The notes under the pieces were generated by a model. It made no database searches and was not told the DNA's origin. It saw only the letters and a program-made list of their open reading frames with translations. From Amoebophrya sp. A120 (lineage: Eukaryota; Sar; Dinophyceae; Syndiniales; Amoebophryaceae), in assembly GCA_905178155.1 (NCBI GenBank), contig CAJINV010000041.1, forward strand, positions 1-23,241: a DNA stretch of 23,241 nt, in the 5' to 3' direction. This document shows, piece by piece, positions 1-9,803 of the stretch. Each line of letters opens with the position of its first letter. The stretch's first letter is position 1. A program made the position numbers and the translations under genes.

Positions 1-60
1 ACCTCTGCCGCCGGCGGAGGTTACATTTGGAGGCGCACCTCCCGGGCACACCAGAATTCT
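1..60. other. GC-rich inverted repeats at the left edge
   Basis: The first 20 bases form a hairpin with 9-bp arms (CCTCTGCCG against CGGCGGAGG, one mismatch). GGAGG and CCTCC then flank a GCGCA core near base 35. Style and GC content resemble the last 150 bases of the window. No coding frame was recognised. Confidence 0.4.
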
Positions 61-87
61 AACCCGCACCGTCGGCGCGGGTCATAC

Positions 88-320
88 GGGCGTCCCCTGG
101 GACAGGTGCATTAGCCACCACTGGTGGCTAATGCGAGCGTCTCCAGGGACGGGTGCATTAGCCACCGCTGGTGGCCAATGCGGGCGTCCCCGGGGACGGG
201 TGCATTAGCCACCACTGGTGGCCGATGCGGGCGTCCCCAGGGACAGGTGCATTAGCCACCACTGGTGGCTAATGCGGGCGTCCCCAGGGACGGGAGAATG
301 CGAGCGTCCTCAGGGAGGGT
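88..320. repeat. 47-bp minisatellite built of two nested palindromes
   Basis: The motif GTGCATTAGCC recurs at 106, 153, 200 and 247, an exact 47-bp period, with degenerate half units at both ends. Each unit holds a 27-base palindrome (13-bp arms, GCATTAGCCACC and its complement) and a shorter one, CGTCCC/GGGACG. Differences among units lie mainly in the right arm of the large palindrome, so pairing is slightly weakened rather than compensated. It lies in a non-coding GC-rich tract. Function is unknown; a structured satellite or hairpin-forming spacer fits. Confidence 0.9.
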
Positions 321-355
321 CGGAGAGTGTCGTGCTGTTTAGCGTCCAGAAAAGT

Positions 356-381
356 CAAATGGCGCACATGTGCGCCATTTG
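356..381. repeat. perfect 26-bp palindrome
   Basis: CAAATGGCGCACA is followed directly by its reverse complement TGTGCGCCATTTG with no spacer. Weaker pairing continues outward between TCCAGAAAAGT on the left and GGATTTTTCGGA on the right. It could extrude as a cruciform or bind a dimeric protein. It lies just beyond the minisatellite and no gene is adjacent. Confidence 0.9.
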
Positions 382-1380
382 GATTTTTCGGAGCCCAAGC
401 AGCACGTCACTCTGCTATTTCGCACTCGCTGCTACCAGCAGTGACTCCGGTCCGTCGGGTTGGTTTGAAGGAAACGCAAACATGGCAGCATGTAACGCTG
501 TTTAGCTGTATATAGAAGAAGAAAGGCGATTACCTAAGACGGACTTTAGCACAGGAGCCGGCCGAAGGGCTCACATTTAGCGTACCGCATCACGTAGCAC
601 GAGACATGCATGCGCACGTCCGTTACTAGATTTTCGCGCCCTGTCGTGTCGTGCATCGGCGTTATCGGAAGTTTGTTGTTTCCCTGCCGGAAGTAGATTA
701 AACTCTGCCGCGGCTGTTCCGCTACTAAGGTTGTGACAGAGTCGAAAGAGGGAACGAAAACCCGCGTTGAGTGGACAGACAAGCAAAACGAACATCACAT
801 ACCACACAGCAGGACAACCTGCCAAAGACTACTCGGGTTAGTATCGAACGCGCTAAGTTTTACCGTACATACCATTACCTGCGCACTAGGCAGCCAGCAC
901 TAAGCGCGATCCGACTTTTAAAGCGAATGATGGCTGAGTGTTCTTTCCCGATGTTCAAAAAGTGCAACGTGGCCTCTTCATGCAACAGAAATATTAATGA
1001 ATCCTGCGTAAAAGACCTACTCTGTGTTTTGTCGTAGATGTTGGTATACCCACTTTCTCGTGAGCGGCAATGCCGTTTCTTTGATATTACGATAAGATAT
1101 TGCTTCTGCTCGTCTTTGAAGATTTCTGCTGATGTTATAAACCCCAAAACAGTATGTTGGTCCTAGTCTTTACCCAAGAATACCAAGCTTATGCGGACTT
1201 TCTTTTTTATATGTCCCTGCCAACGTGGCCCCTGGCGCACATACAACCAGCACCCTTCTTCATCATTTCGCAAAACAAATCACTCACACTTTAGGACAGG
1301 GCGAGGCGTGTCGAAATAGAGATGAGATGTTGCAGCGTGTAGTCAGAACACTTCAGTATAGGTCAATCATTGAGACCTAA
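382..1380. other. unassigned stretch, no convincing gene
   Basis: About 1 kb without an exon I can support. Open frames overlap on opposite strands (771-1037 on +, 875-1147 on -) and neither joins anything by the splice pattern seen elsewhere. Upstream exons or the large upstream intron of gene Z may lie here, because Z is open back to 1381 without an ATG in frame. GCAGCATGTAACGCTG near 485 is an imperfect palindrome. Confidence 0.4.
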
Positions 1381-1885
1381 TTCGATGAAAGATGCGACAC
1401 CGGTTTGGCATACTCTCTCTCCAGAACGTACCGTCGTGCCGATGCAAGGTCTGATCTTCCCGTAGTTCCGGAGGAGTTTCTAAGCACGCGGTCATATCAA
1501 ATGCAAATATGGCTGGGTCTGGAAAAATGCATAAGTTTGTCATGCATATTCTGCAGCAGGTAGCTGGTCTGGAATGCAAATCGGACAACACAGATTTTAC
1601 GAACGCTTCATGATGCCGACCCCGCATAAAAACTTCGCCCTTCACGTAGCTAAAATTGAGCTGCTTCTAGTACTCCCGCAACATAGATTTTTGGCTGCTC
1701 CAGAATCAGCATGACAAGTTGGAAGCCTTCCAGACCCACACGTGTTTGCATTGGATAAGTCCGAGGCAATACTCCATCATTTCCGTGCGCGGCCTGCTAA
1801 TCCGTCGTCACCAACCAAGAGATGCCGTCCTCACCAACAAGAAATCAGAATGTCAACGACCTGGATCGAGGGAATCCGTTCGTGA
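1381..1885 (+). CDS. gene Z: 3' end of an intron-split gene of unknown function
   Basis: Two exons are visible, one inside 1381-1494 and one at 1763-1885, separated by an introner. The first is open after a TAA at 1378-1380 and has no in-frame ATG, so it needs an upstream acceptor that I cannot place. It reads ...ADARSDLPVVPEEFLSTRS. Removing the introner plus five bases joins TCA to GAG in phase 0 and continues as EAILHHFRARPANPSSP for 41 codons to TGA at 1883-1885. The product is basic and proline-rich near its end; no family was recognised. Gene A begins only 98 bp downstream on the same strand. An alternative is that Z and A are one gene with an unrecognised intron over 1850-1983. Confidence 0.5.
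1495..1757 (+). mobile_element. introner in gene Z (ATGCAAAT arm family)
   Basis: Left arm TATCAAATGCAAATATGGCT matches the reverse complement of the right end, TATCCAATGCAAACACGTGT; similarity continues through a GGGTCTGGAA stretch and GTCATGC to about 50 bp. The five bases before it (GGTCA) and after it (AGTCC) share GTC. Excision with those five bases keeps phase 0. Confidence 0.8.
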
Positions 1886-1983
1886 AAAGAACTAATCCAG
1901 GAAACGAGCAGAAAGGCGAACACAACGACGGCAGGTAAAACTCTTGACAGTGATAGATTTTCATTCAAACTTATACTGCGCAA

Positions 1984-4900
1984 ATGTCGAAGACTTTTGG
2001 TGTCCAAGGATGCAACAGGAACGTCGAATGCCCAAACTCCAACCGCAGATTGCCAAAAAACCCGCTCGGATGGGGAACACCACCGCCAGCATTGAACCCA
2101 TCTGGGGACAACCAACCAGGAGCTGCTGTGGTCCTGACAACAAATGCCACGTCCTCTTCCATCAGCAGAATCAGGCCACCGACACCCCGAGCCGCTCTGC
2201 AGAGATTATTCAACTGCCAACACCTTTTCAGCCCCACTTTCGTGCAAATTATTGAGCTTGTAAAAAAACGACACTTTATTTCAGCGTTACTTTGTCATGA
2301 CTTTTATACATAGTGAAGTTCGGATTGGAAAGGTGTTCGTTGGTATAAGACGGTGCCTCCGCGGGGCGAGGAGCCGTGCCTGCCGGCGGCGCTACGCCAA
2401 GGCCCAGGGGTTCAACGTATCGAAATATTTCTAAGTGACATTTCTTTTCTGCTACATCATGCACTGCATAAGTATTCGCCGCATGAATCATGAATGAAGA
2501 TATTTACGTATGTTTTCATGAAGATCCCCATGACTACACAATGCTTCAATAACTACCACAGCCTTCCGTCACCGTCATTGGCCGATCCACCGCGACGCAA
2601 CGTTTCCATTCCAAGGGCAGCGGGTTCCTCTGCAGCGGGTATGAAAATCAAATTACTCATGGCCGTCGGCTGCACGAGACAGGAATTTTCGACAGTTGTG
2701 TCATGCGAAAACTGTTACTAATCAGCGAGGACACCAAAAACTATATGTGTGGCGAAAGGAAATGCATACGGGCAAGTTTGGTTTTCATACGCCGCTCCTC
2801 TTCGAATCCGGTAATGGGAGGAAACGCCGTGTCTACGCAGTCTCTAATCCCAGCTCCCGGAACGAGGACGCCGATTATCCCACTCCAAAATCCCTCCAGG
2901 CCCCGTGCTGAGCCTGAGCCAGTCTGCCTTGCATGAAGCATGCATGAGTTAGATGTAAAAGTGAGAATGCGTCTCGACAGAAATTGGTTTGTAAAACACG
3001 AAAAAGCAAGTTTGTGTTGCGGGTTCGTGTTCAGCATGACAAATGTGCAGATGCGGGCTCGGGGTGGAGGCAATCTTCAGTGGCATGATAAGAACTGCTA
3101 CCTCCGCTTGGGGGGCACCGCAAAACCCGTTTGCGAACTCTACTAGTGCATCTTCCAGTTCTTCCAGTTCCTCCAGTTCCTCTAGTTCCTCCAGTTCCTC
3201 CGCTGCAGCTGGAACTCTGTCGAACTTGCGCACTATGCTATTGAAAAATGCTTGCATAGCGTATACTAGATTTGCCATGTAGTCATGTACAGTGCTCTCA
3301 TGCTGTGACGAATGATAGCAAAGAAAGATAAATCCTCGTACTGTGCAATCATTTTTTCCTATGACCCGACACGGATCGTCGCTGCTCTCCGGGCCCAATT
3401 ACCTGAGACAAACTGCATCTTCCGCGGCCAAGCACACAAGAGCCGTCGGAAGTACGGACGAACCGGCAGTACTAGCAGGTGAACTACAACAAGATGTCAG
3501 CATGCTAGATCCCATGCTGGTGGACGAAGAGCAGGGTGTCCCAGTGGGAGGTGTACAGCAGGTATGGAAACCGTTTTACACTGCGCAATGATGATGTAAT
3601 CGATGAGTAGATGAGGCTGGATGGAGATCAACTAAAATTTTTCCACATAAACCAAACTTTTTGAAAAAATATCAGGTCAACGACGCTGCAGCGGCCCCGA
3701 TGCAGGCCGACACTGCAATCGCCTTTGTCACGGAGGAGGATAGCGGAGGCTCGAAAAGCAGCAGTCCGAAACTGAGGCGGACTTTGCAGGCTGCACGAGA
3801 TCAGCGAAGAGCCGAGGCATTGTCGGGCACGTAATTTCTTGTTCATTTTCGCACCTATATCAAGAAAGGCTCTGGTGATTTCAAGCGAAAAAGAGCATAA
3901 AGCCAAACGGCATATGAGAAGCATACCGCATGATCCCGTTGATATGCTGTCGCGGTTCGGATTTCCGGTCTGACACATCAATCCAAAATACGTATAACAG
4001 GCCCGTCGGTTTGCCACAGCAGGAAGCGCCTCCGGCTCGAGGGATATCAAAACAGCCCCGCACAGTCGCAATGAATGCACGAGAAGGCTGGGAGAATGTA
4101 GTATATTTCTTGGTGTTGCATGTTGGAGGAGGTAGTGCTGTTGCGACAACAACTTTGCATCAGGACATTAGAGCAGGAACATTTTTGTTGCAAAGAAGAG
4201 TTTTGTCGTGCAAAAATCTATTTGATTGCCTCGGCTTCGATTGCGGCGGCCGTCTTTCGTTGCATACCCGCTGGAACCACGACCCGCAGACTCCAGTGAA
4301 GGAACCTCCCTCCTGCTCTCGTCCTCGTCGGACGAGGACAACAACAGCTCGTCCGCTATCCAAAGAAAGATGATTCGGTCCACCTACTGTAACAAAAAAA
4401 CATTTGTCACTTCGGCAGTGTCACTGTTGCTGCAGCGCATGACATGATCGAAATGAATGCGCAGCATTTTTATTTGTACGTGCTAGAAGAGAGCGCAGAA
4501 GGGTTTTGTGTTGCATGTGGACCAACAATTTTTCCCTCGTGATACCGCCAGTCGAAAGTGCGAACCCCCCAGTTTCCGGTGGACAGGTCGGTGCGGCACC
4601 AAATAACGACGCGCGGGTAAAAATATATTTTGCACGCATGCTGGCAAAGCCGGGACTTAATGAAGACGAAGATGAACCTATTTCTAATGTTTACGTAATA
4701 AACCTCATCATCTTCCCAATGTAATGCTTACAACGAAACACTCTTTCATCCTGTTGTTCACGACGAGCACAATAATACCACAGGTCGGAGTCGAGGTCCC
4801 ACTCTACACGGCGGAAGAACTGTTCTCCAGATTGTCCCCCATACCAACTGCAAATATTTGCGAGTCTGTCAAGTTGTCATTCTGCTTTACGGAAGATACC

Positions 4901-7574
4901 ATACACGGCGACCGATGCTCAACAAGATATGGTGACGCATTGAAAATCCTACGTGTTATTGCCTCCTCCGCATGATGAATCACAGGTGTGTATGACGGAG
5001 CAATCGTAGCTTGTTGGAAAGTAGTACATCATAAAACTTACAGCGCATTGCAAATGATCATGCAGCATTTTCCTAGCCCTCGAAATATTTGCAATGCATA
5101 TGCCGAGGAGCGGGGCCACTACGACGACTGGCAGACGAAGCTCGACGAGCTGGAGATATCATCACAGAAAGTAGCACCTTCACGTACTCGAAAAGACTTT
5201 GAAAGGCATGCTTTGTACGCACGAGTCGAATTGTCATGTTGTAGGAGACACGAGGCATACCTACCAGAGCCCACTTTGCAACGAGTAAGCACATGACAAA
5301 CACGCCTGTTGCGTGTCACGGAGCAACAGAAATCATGTGCGCAAGCAGATGCACTGTGCTAGCATTGCCGTACCACTGCAAGATGGTGAACTATCTTGGC
5401 CGAATATCTAGCACTATAAAGTCGCGTTCGAGAACGGCCGCGCCCGACTTTTTCCAACCATAGGACAAGATCAAGGAAGAAATCACGACAACCGCTGCCA
5501 AAGCAGAACACGTAGTCAAGCTGGCTGATGACGATGCAAAAGAATCCACGAGGGAACTGGCCAACGGAGAACGGTCCTGGACCAAGGACAAAGAGCTCCG
5601 GGTGCGCCGCAAAGACGAAAAGATCGAACTATGCCCAACAACGAGGGGACAGGCTACTATCGCGGTCGGGGTTAGTAGGTCTTCTACATTTGAAATGTTG
5701 CAGTCATGTGTACCAGGAAAAGCGACTCAAGCGATGGCATATTATTAAGGAGGCATAGTTATCTAATTTGCATGTATAGAAACATGGCTGTGAATTCCAG
5801 ATGAAGAAACGAAGACCACGATAGCTGATGGCTCTTTCTCCAGTCCATACATGGAGCAGAAGCTAAAGGCAGTCACGCCGAGACACTCAAACAGGCCGAC
5901 AGTCAAAACCCCTCGGGGGTCCTATACGCCCAAAGCTGGCCAAACTGCGGAAAGATATCATGCGGAAAAAAATGCAGTTCCTGAGGTATGAATCCATGTG
6001 TGTCATCGATCATGCAGAACAAGAAAAATATGCTTTGCAAAGGAGGACGACGCCTTGTTTCGCAGATCACGTCCGCAGCACTGCAGTGTGTAATGAGAGA
6101 TCCAGAAAGCCATATCCCAAAAAACAGCCGCCCCACCGCGGCACTGCTACTTCTTTCCGTGTGATAAATTAAAAGCAAAGGCCGAAGAGGCACGACGCAG
6201 AGCCAACCTGACGCCGCTGCAACTGGGCCAGGAGGATCGATATCAGTTTGCAGAATGTACCCGCTCCATATGTGGAAGAGTCTATTCAGTGACAGTCCTG
6301 CTGCGAGGCATGATGTACTTGTGAGGAATATAGCATGGAATGCACTTTTGTGTCCCCACCACCACAAGGAAAATGATGCGAATGGTTTGCCAAAGCGCTC
6401 GTCGGGGAGTGTCACTGGCAAGACATTCTTGCGTGAGGAGATAACAGCGGGGCAGCTTTCTCCTGGATAGTTAGGACAAGCAAATCAAAAAAATGGAACG
6501 AACCCGTAACAACATACGCGAGGAATACCCACCGGAATTTCTAACAGAACTCCGGGAGAAGAACGTCAAGCTGCAGCAAGCCCTGGAGGATGCAAAAGCG
6601 AAGCTCGCCAAGGCGAAAGAAGAGATCACAAAACTCCAGCAGAAACTGCGGGAAAAGGAAGCGGAGATAGAGAATCTACGTAGCAGACTCGGCAAATTGC
6701 AGCACGCCGTGCAAAAGTATGTTACTGATTTTTGATAACACAGCGCCAAAGATATGTTCGGCCATGGTGATGATCTGGCACAGAAAGAACACTGCAGAAC
6801 TTTGGCTGTGCAACATGCTAGGTTGTGTAACTTATGCGTCTCTAAGTACAAAGAATAAGAAACTCAAAGCAGCGAGCAACAGCACTATTATCTCCAAAAA
6901 TCCTACTATCTCTCCAGGCACTTCCAAATGAACCCGCGGTCTAGGCAGCAGTCGAAAGATATCAGTGAGGACTTGTACCGCAAGTTAAAATGGCCCCACC
7001 TCCTCGAACAGAAGCGTAGTGCTTTCCGCTAACTTCTGTTTATGACAGCATTCAGTTAGTAAAAAATCCATGACTTACTTCTTACTTATAGCAGGTTTGA
7101 GTGTGGCTGCATTGCCCGAGAACGTGCATGCATTCGAGGTCTGGAAACAAGAACTAGGCATGTATTCGAGGTGTGGGCCATTTTGCGGGACGATAACTAC
7201 GAGAAGAAGGAACGGGACATCGACACCGCGATGAAGAACAAAATCAACTCTGCGATCAAGCTCATATTTTCTGCCTGCTTCGAAGGTGGAGAGGACCACA
7301 AGCTGAACCACAAGGCCTACAAAGAGGCGAAACGCACGTTCCGGCGGGCGCGGGTAATACCTCTTGCAAAAGTATCGTAGACTACTTGTACAAATTGCAA
7401 CTCTGCATCGATGAATGCCTTTTCTTACTGTTTCCAGCGCTCTAAATTTCGCTACTTTCTGCGCCCAAATTTTTTATCGGGCAATTTGTACACCTACTGC
7501 GACCCTTTTGTAATGCATACGAAGAGGCGCTGTTGGAAAAGGTCGAGGATTCGAAGCGCAGGAAGATAGGGTGA
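1984..7574 (+). CDS. gene A: coiled-coil protein of unknown function, about 718 aa, 19 exons
   Basis: Proposed exons: 1984-2206, about 2558-2639, 2795-2875, 3096-3233, 3369-3561, 3676-3830, 4001-4044, 4272-4356, 4550-4616, 4784-4841, 5106-5156, 5468-5657, 5829-5955, 6172-6240, 6475-6716, 6945-7015, 7095-7138, 7171-7357 and 7525-7574 (TGA). Every junction keeps the frame except the first, uncertain by one or two bases. The start ATG (AAATGTCG) gives MSKTFGVQGC; it is the first plausible one, 98 bp after gene Z. Residues 1-350 are Ser/Pro/Ala-rich, with a polyserine run near 147-165 coded by TCC/AGT repeats and an acidic patch near 190-210. Residues from about 390 to 600 are Lys/Glu/Gln-rich with heptad-like spacing (KLQQALEDAKAKLAKAKEE), a likely coiled coil. 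The last 100 residues are mixed and basic (DDNYEKKERDIDTAMKNK). No catalytic motif, signal peptide or membrane segment was seen. A structural or scaffold role is only a guess. Confidence 0.8.
2640..2789 (+). mobile_element. introner in gene A
   Basis: Arms TATGAAAATCAAATTACTC and, reverse-complemented from the right end, TATGAAAACCAAACTTGCC. Removing it plus CGCCG joins GG to C (glycine) in phase 2, giving SSAAGSSSNPVMGG. Confidence 0.75.
2876..3090 (+). mobile_element. introner in gene A
   Basis: Arms TATCCCACTCCAAAATCCC and TATCATGCCACTGAAGATT (right end, reverse complement), both running into CCTCC. Excision with AGAAC is in phase 2 and gives GTRTPIATSAWGAPQ. Confidence 0.75.
3149..3204 (+). 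repeat. TCCAGT/TCC microsatellite coding polyserine in gene A
   Basis: Short TCCAGTTCC-type units repeat in frame within the exon 3096-3233 and code a run of about 17 serines. The opposite strand would code repeated Glu-Glu-Leu. Similar shorter serine runs occur in gene B exons (near 11690 and 16925). Confidence 0.85.
3234..3363 (+). mobile_element. introner in gene A, short
   Basis: TATTGAAAAATGCTTGCA inside the left arm matches CATAGGAAAAAATGATTGCA from the right end with small offsets. Joining 3233 to 3369 (phase 2) restores threonine and an open frame into HGSSLLSGPNYL. The exact ends are less sure than for other elements. Confidence 0.55.
4045..4266 (+). mobile_element. probable introner in gene A
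   Basis: Starts TATCAAAACAG and ends with GTTGCATA; arm similarity is weak but both contain GCAAT about 25 bases in. Excision plus CCCGC is in phase 1 and yields PPARGMEPRPADSSEGT, which is smoother than any alternative frame. Confidence 0.5.
4357..4544 (+). mobile_element. introner in gene A
   Basis: Arms TATCCAAAGAAAGATG and TATCACGAGGGAAAAA. CGC is shared between the five bases before it (TCCGC) and after it (CCGCC). Excision in phase 2 gives DEDNNSSSAVESANPPV. Confidence 0.6.
4842..5100 (+). mobile_element. introner in gene A (ATGCAAAT arm family)
   Basis: Arms TACCAACTGCAAATATTTGC and TATGCATTGCAAATATTTCG. Excision plus TGCCG in phase 1 gives SRLSPKERGHYDDWQTKL. Confidence 0.75.
5157..5462 (+). 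mobile_element. introner in gene A with near-perfect site duplication
   Basis: Arms TATCATCACAGAAAGTAGC and TATGGTTGGAAAAAGTCGG. Flanking fives are GGAGA and GGACA. Excision in phase 1 gives LDELEKIKEEITTTAA. A canonical GT-AG choice (5171-5463) also keeps the frame, adding a few residues, so the real boundary needs a transcript. Confidence 0.65.
5658..5823 (+). mobile_element. introner in gene A
   Basis: Arms TATCGCGGTC and TATCGTGGTC. Flanking fives GCTAC and GCTGA. Excision in phase 2 gives RGQATGSFSSPYMEQKL. A canonical 5671-5843 intron would enter the next exon in a less natural frame. Confidence 0.65.
5956..6166 (+). mobile_element. introner in gene A
   Basis: Arms TATCATGCGGAAA and TATCACACGGAAA, extending to a shared GCAGT. 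Excision plus AATTA in phase 0 gives GQTAERKAKAEEARRRAN, a continuous charged helix. Confidence 0.75.
6241..6469 (+). mobile_element. introner in gene A
   Basis: Arms TATCAGTTTGCAG and TATCCAGGAGAAAGCTG. Excision plus GTTAG in phase 0 joins QLGQEDR to DKQIKKMERTRNN. Confidence 0.6.
7139..7170 (+). other. candidate 32-nt GT-AG intron made by local duplication
   Basis: CATTCGAGGT at 7131 recurs as TATTCGAGGT at 7163, 32 bases later. Reading straight through hits a stop, while removing 7139-7170 (begins GTCTGG, ends TTCGAG) gives NVHAFEVWAILRDDNYEKK. The two neighbouring frames are otherwise clearly coding on either side. Confidence 0.55.
7358..7519 (+). mobile_element. introner in gene A, last intron
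   Basis: Arms TACCTCTTGCAAAAGTATCG and TATGCATTACAAAAGGGTCG. Excision plus CGAAG in phase 1 gives FRRARVKALLEKVEDSK and then the gene A stop. A GT-AG version, 7354-7526, keeps the same frame. Confidence 0.75.
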
Positions 7575-9533
7575 CCGCATCGGTGGTGAATGTGCTGACA
7601 ACTCTATTTGTAGTTGTGTGAGTAGTCATTTGCGTTTTCGAAGAAAACCGTCACATGAATTTACAAATCGGCATCTCTTTTGCTACCTATTGTCTAGTAG
7701 AAGAACTGACACTGCAGTTTGACATAATATCAGGAAGGGAACTGCAATACAATTTTCAAGAAAACAAAATTTTGGCTCGAGAGCCGACATCTATTCAGCA
7801 GCGCTAGCTTCAGATGAAAAAAATCACATTTAATTCTCCTAACTGTTTCAGAAAATTTTTTTTCCGGAAAGTGATGCAGGCACGAGGAACAAATCCTGGT
7901 TTGTACAAGCAGTAGTGTCGCCACTTGCGTACCTCGTTACAAAGTTACAGGCAAACAAATCAGCATAAGAAACTAAGACGTGAATGGTTCCCGACGCCGT
8001 CCTGACAGGACGGTTGTCGCTTCGCGATTACCAACCAGAAGTGCAACACCTCGTGCGCATACGGATTGGTGTAAAAAGACAATGACAAGAACCACCAACT
8101 ATTGTAGCTGAAAACCCCATTGTACCAGCATTATGTAACGACTTCTATCCAAGAAATTATTAGCAATCATTTGTTTTTGTACAGGCGGCCGCTGAGGTTG
8201 CACACCCAGAAGATGCGCCACTGCCACAGTAAAGAGCCATGCAACAAAAAATAAAAGATCTACTAAGATATAATACCCCACGGATTGGTTGTATTGTGCA
8301 TAGGTATACCTTCTCAGAGTACTACAAATATATTCGAAGCTGTTTAATAGGAATAACTAGAACTGCGGGACACTCGAGGAGATTCATCGCGAACTCCGAT
8401 AAATTTTGCGACTCAATCAAGACAACTTAGCTTGAACGTCATCACAAACCTTTTCGAGAACGTAAGAAGGCGAAGATACCAGCAACAAAAATTGAAAACC
8501 AACCAACACCGTTTCAAATGGCAGTAAAACGCGTATTTTTCAATGCAGGATTCCAGGCACCAACGACCCTCGATGATGCGATACAACATAGGTTTCTGAC
8601 ATTAGAAGTTTCGGTTTGGGAAACAAAGCACGATCGCTTACAAAACGAAAATATTCAAAAAATAACCCTGTGGACAGCACTTTAAGTTTAGATGGCGAGT
8701 ACAAACTGGGTGGAATTTGTGCAAGGGACGAGACCGTTATAGTGCCATGTATCAAATTGAGATATTGTTGTCCCCACCTGGAAACTTTTTTGCAAAATGA
8801 AAATGTAAATGTGCAATATGGATGAACAAAAATCAGTGTCTCCCGTGTGGAACAATGTCCTGGCGGTTTCGATTGCCTGGCTCGAAAGCACGGTGACTTC
8901 GTATACTTACGTACACTGAGTACTTGTTCCTTAACCAACGAAAAAAGTCGGTCTCATTTACATGGAATCGCCCGCATGTCAACGTGAACATTCTGCTATT
9001 TTTACGAGTATAGAGGGGATGTTGGGCATCGGTTATGGCCGCACTTGGAAGCTCTGAACTACGACTAGTACAAACTGGTCAAACTACATTCACAATGAAA
9101 TCGAATAAGAAAATCTGTATTGCGGATTTGGAATATCTGAGAAAGTAGCAATTTCGGTTTTGTTCGGTCCGTATCAATGGTCAAAATTCTTGCGTGGACC
9201 ATCCCCCTCTCCATTTTTTTGAAATCGTCACATCTGGGTGGAATGTAAGTATCTAGTTGACGGAAAAAAGCACAAAGCGCTGATCGTTGTACGACTTAAT
9301 ACCGTTTTGCTATTCACACGCACCAACAGCCACGGAGCCCTTGCACTGCTGTACCGAAAAAGATGGACGTTGTGGGACCTAGACTCTCTTCGTCGTCCTT
9401 GCGGGGCTCATTCGTGGTTGCCTGCTGATAGCGCCCCCGCCACCTCCAGTGGCTGCGATATGGCCTCCCGGATCGGATGAAGTGTCTGTGAAGAGGTTTT
9501 GAGGCACCGTGTGCGAAAGATACGAAGTGTTTT
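7575..9533. other. non-coding stretch downstream of gene A
   Basis: About 2 kb with lower GC than the exons. Only short chance frames are seen on both strands and none joins by the splice pattern used elsewhere. It should hold the 3' untranslated region of gene A. No repeat or RNA gene was recognised. Confidence 0.5.
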
Positions 9534-9803
9534 ATGATCGAAGAGGAGTACCTCTGCGGCAGGCCACACGGAGCGGAAGTACCTCAACCGCTGCCCAAGC
9601 GCCTCCAGCAGCATGAAGACCATGTAGAACTACCCGTAGCACACGATAGTTTCGAGCCACCTGAGGTGAACAAAAACCACGCGCGGCGCCGCTGTGTGAC
9701 GAAATGCAGGGCGAGCGTGGACGGCGGACGTGGGCGGATGTCCAAGGACGGCTACCTTACCGCGCGGGCCACTGAAATGCGACCTAGACCTTTCCTGCTG
9801 TGA
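9534..9803 (+). CDS. weak ORF, hypothetical 89-aa protein
   Basis: An ATG-initiated frame in a local GC-rich patch (about 9340-9800) reads EEYLCGRPHGAEVPQPLP..., then a Glu/Pro/His-rich segment and a basic tail, ending TGA. Composition is protein-like and richer in GC than the flanks. Overlapping frames are open on the other strand and no splice partner was found. It may be a single-exon gene, one exon of an unseen gene, or chance. Confidence 0.25.
   Translation: MIEEEYLCGRPHGAEVPQPLPKRLQQHEDHVELPVAHDSFEPPEVNKNHARRRCVTKCRASVDGGRGRMSKDGYLTARATEMRPRPFLL

Noticed and set aside
771-1147. Overlapping ORFs on both strands upstream of gene Z
   Set aside because: Neither has a splice partner or composition that separates it from chance; kept as unassigned.
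1944-2255. Alternative 103-aa ORF overlapping gene A exon 1
   Set aside because: It does not join the next exons in frame, whereas the frame from 1984 fits the Ser/Pro-rich continuation better.
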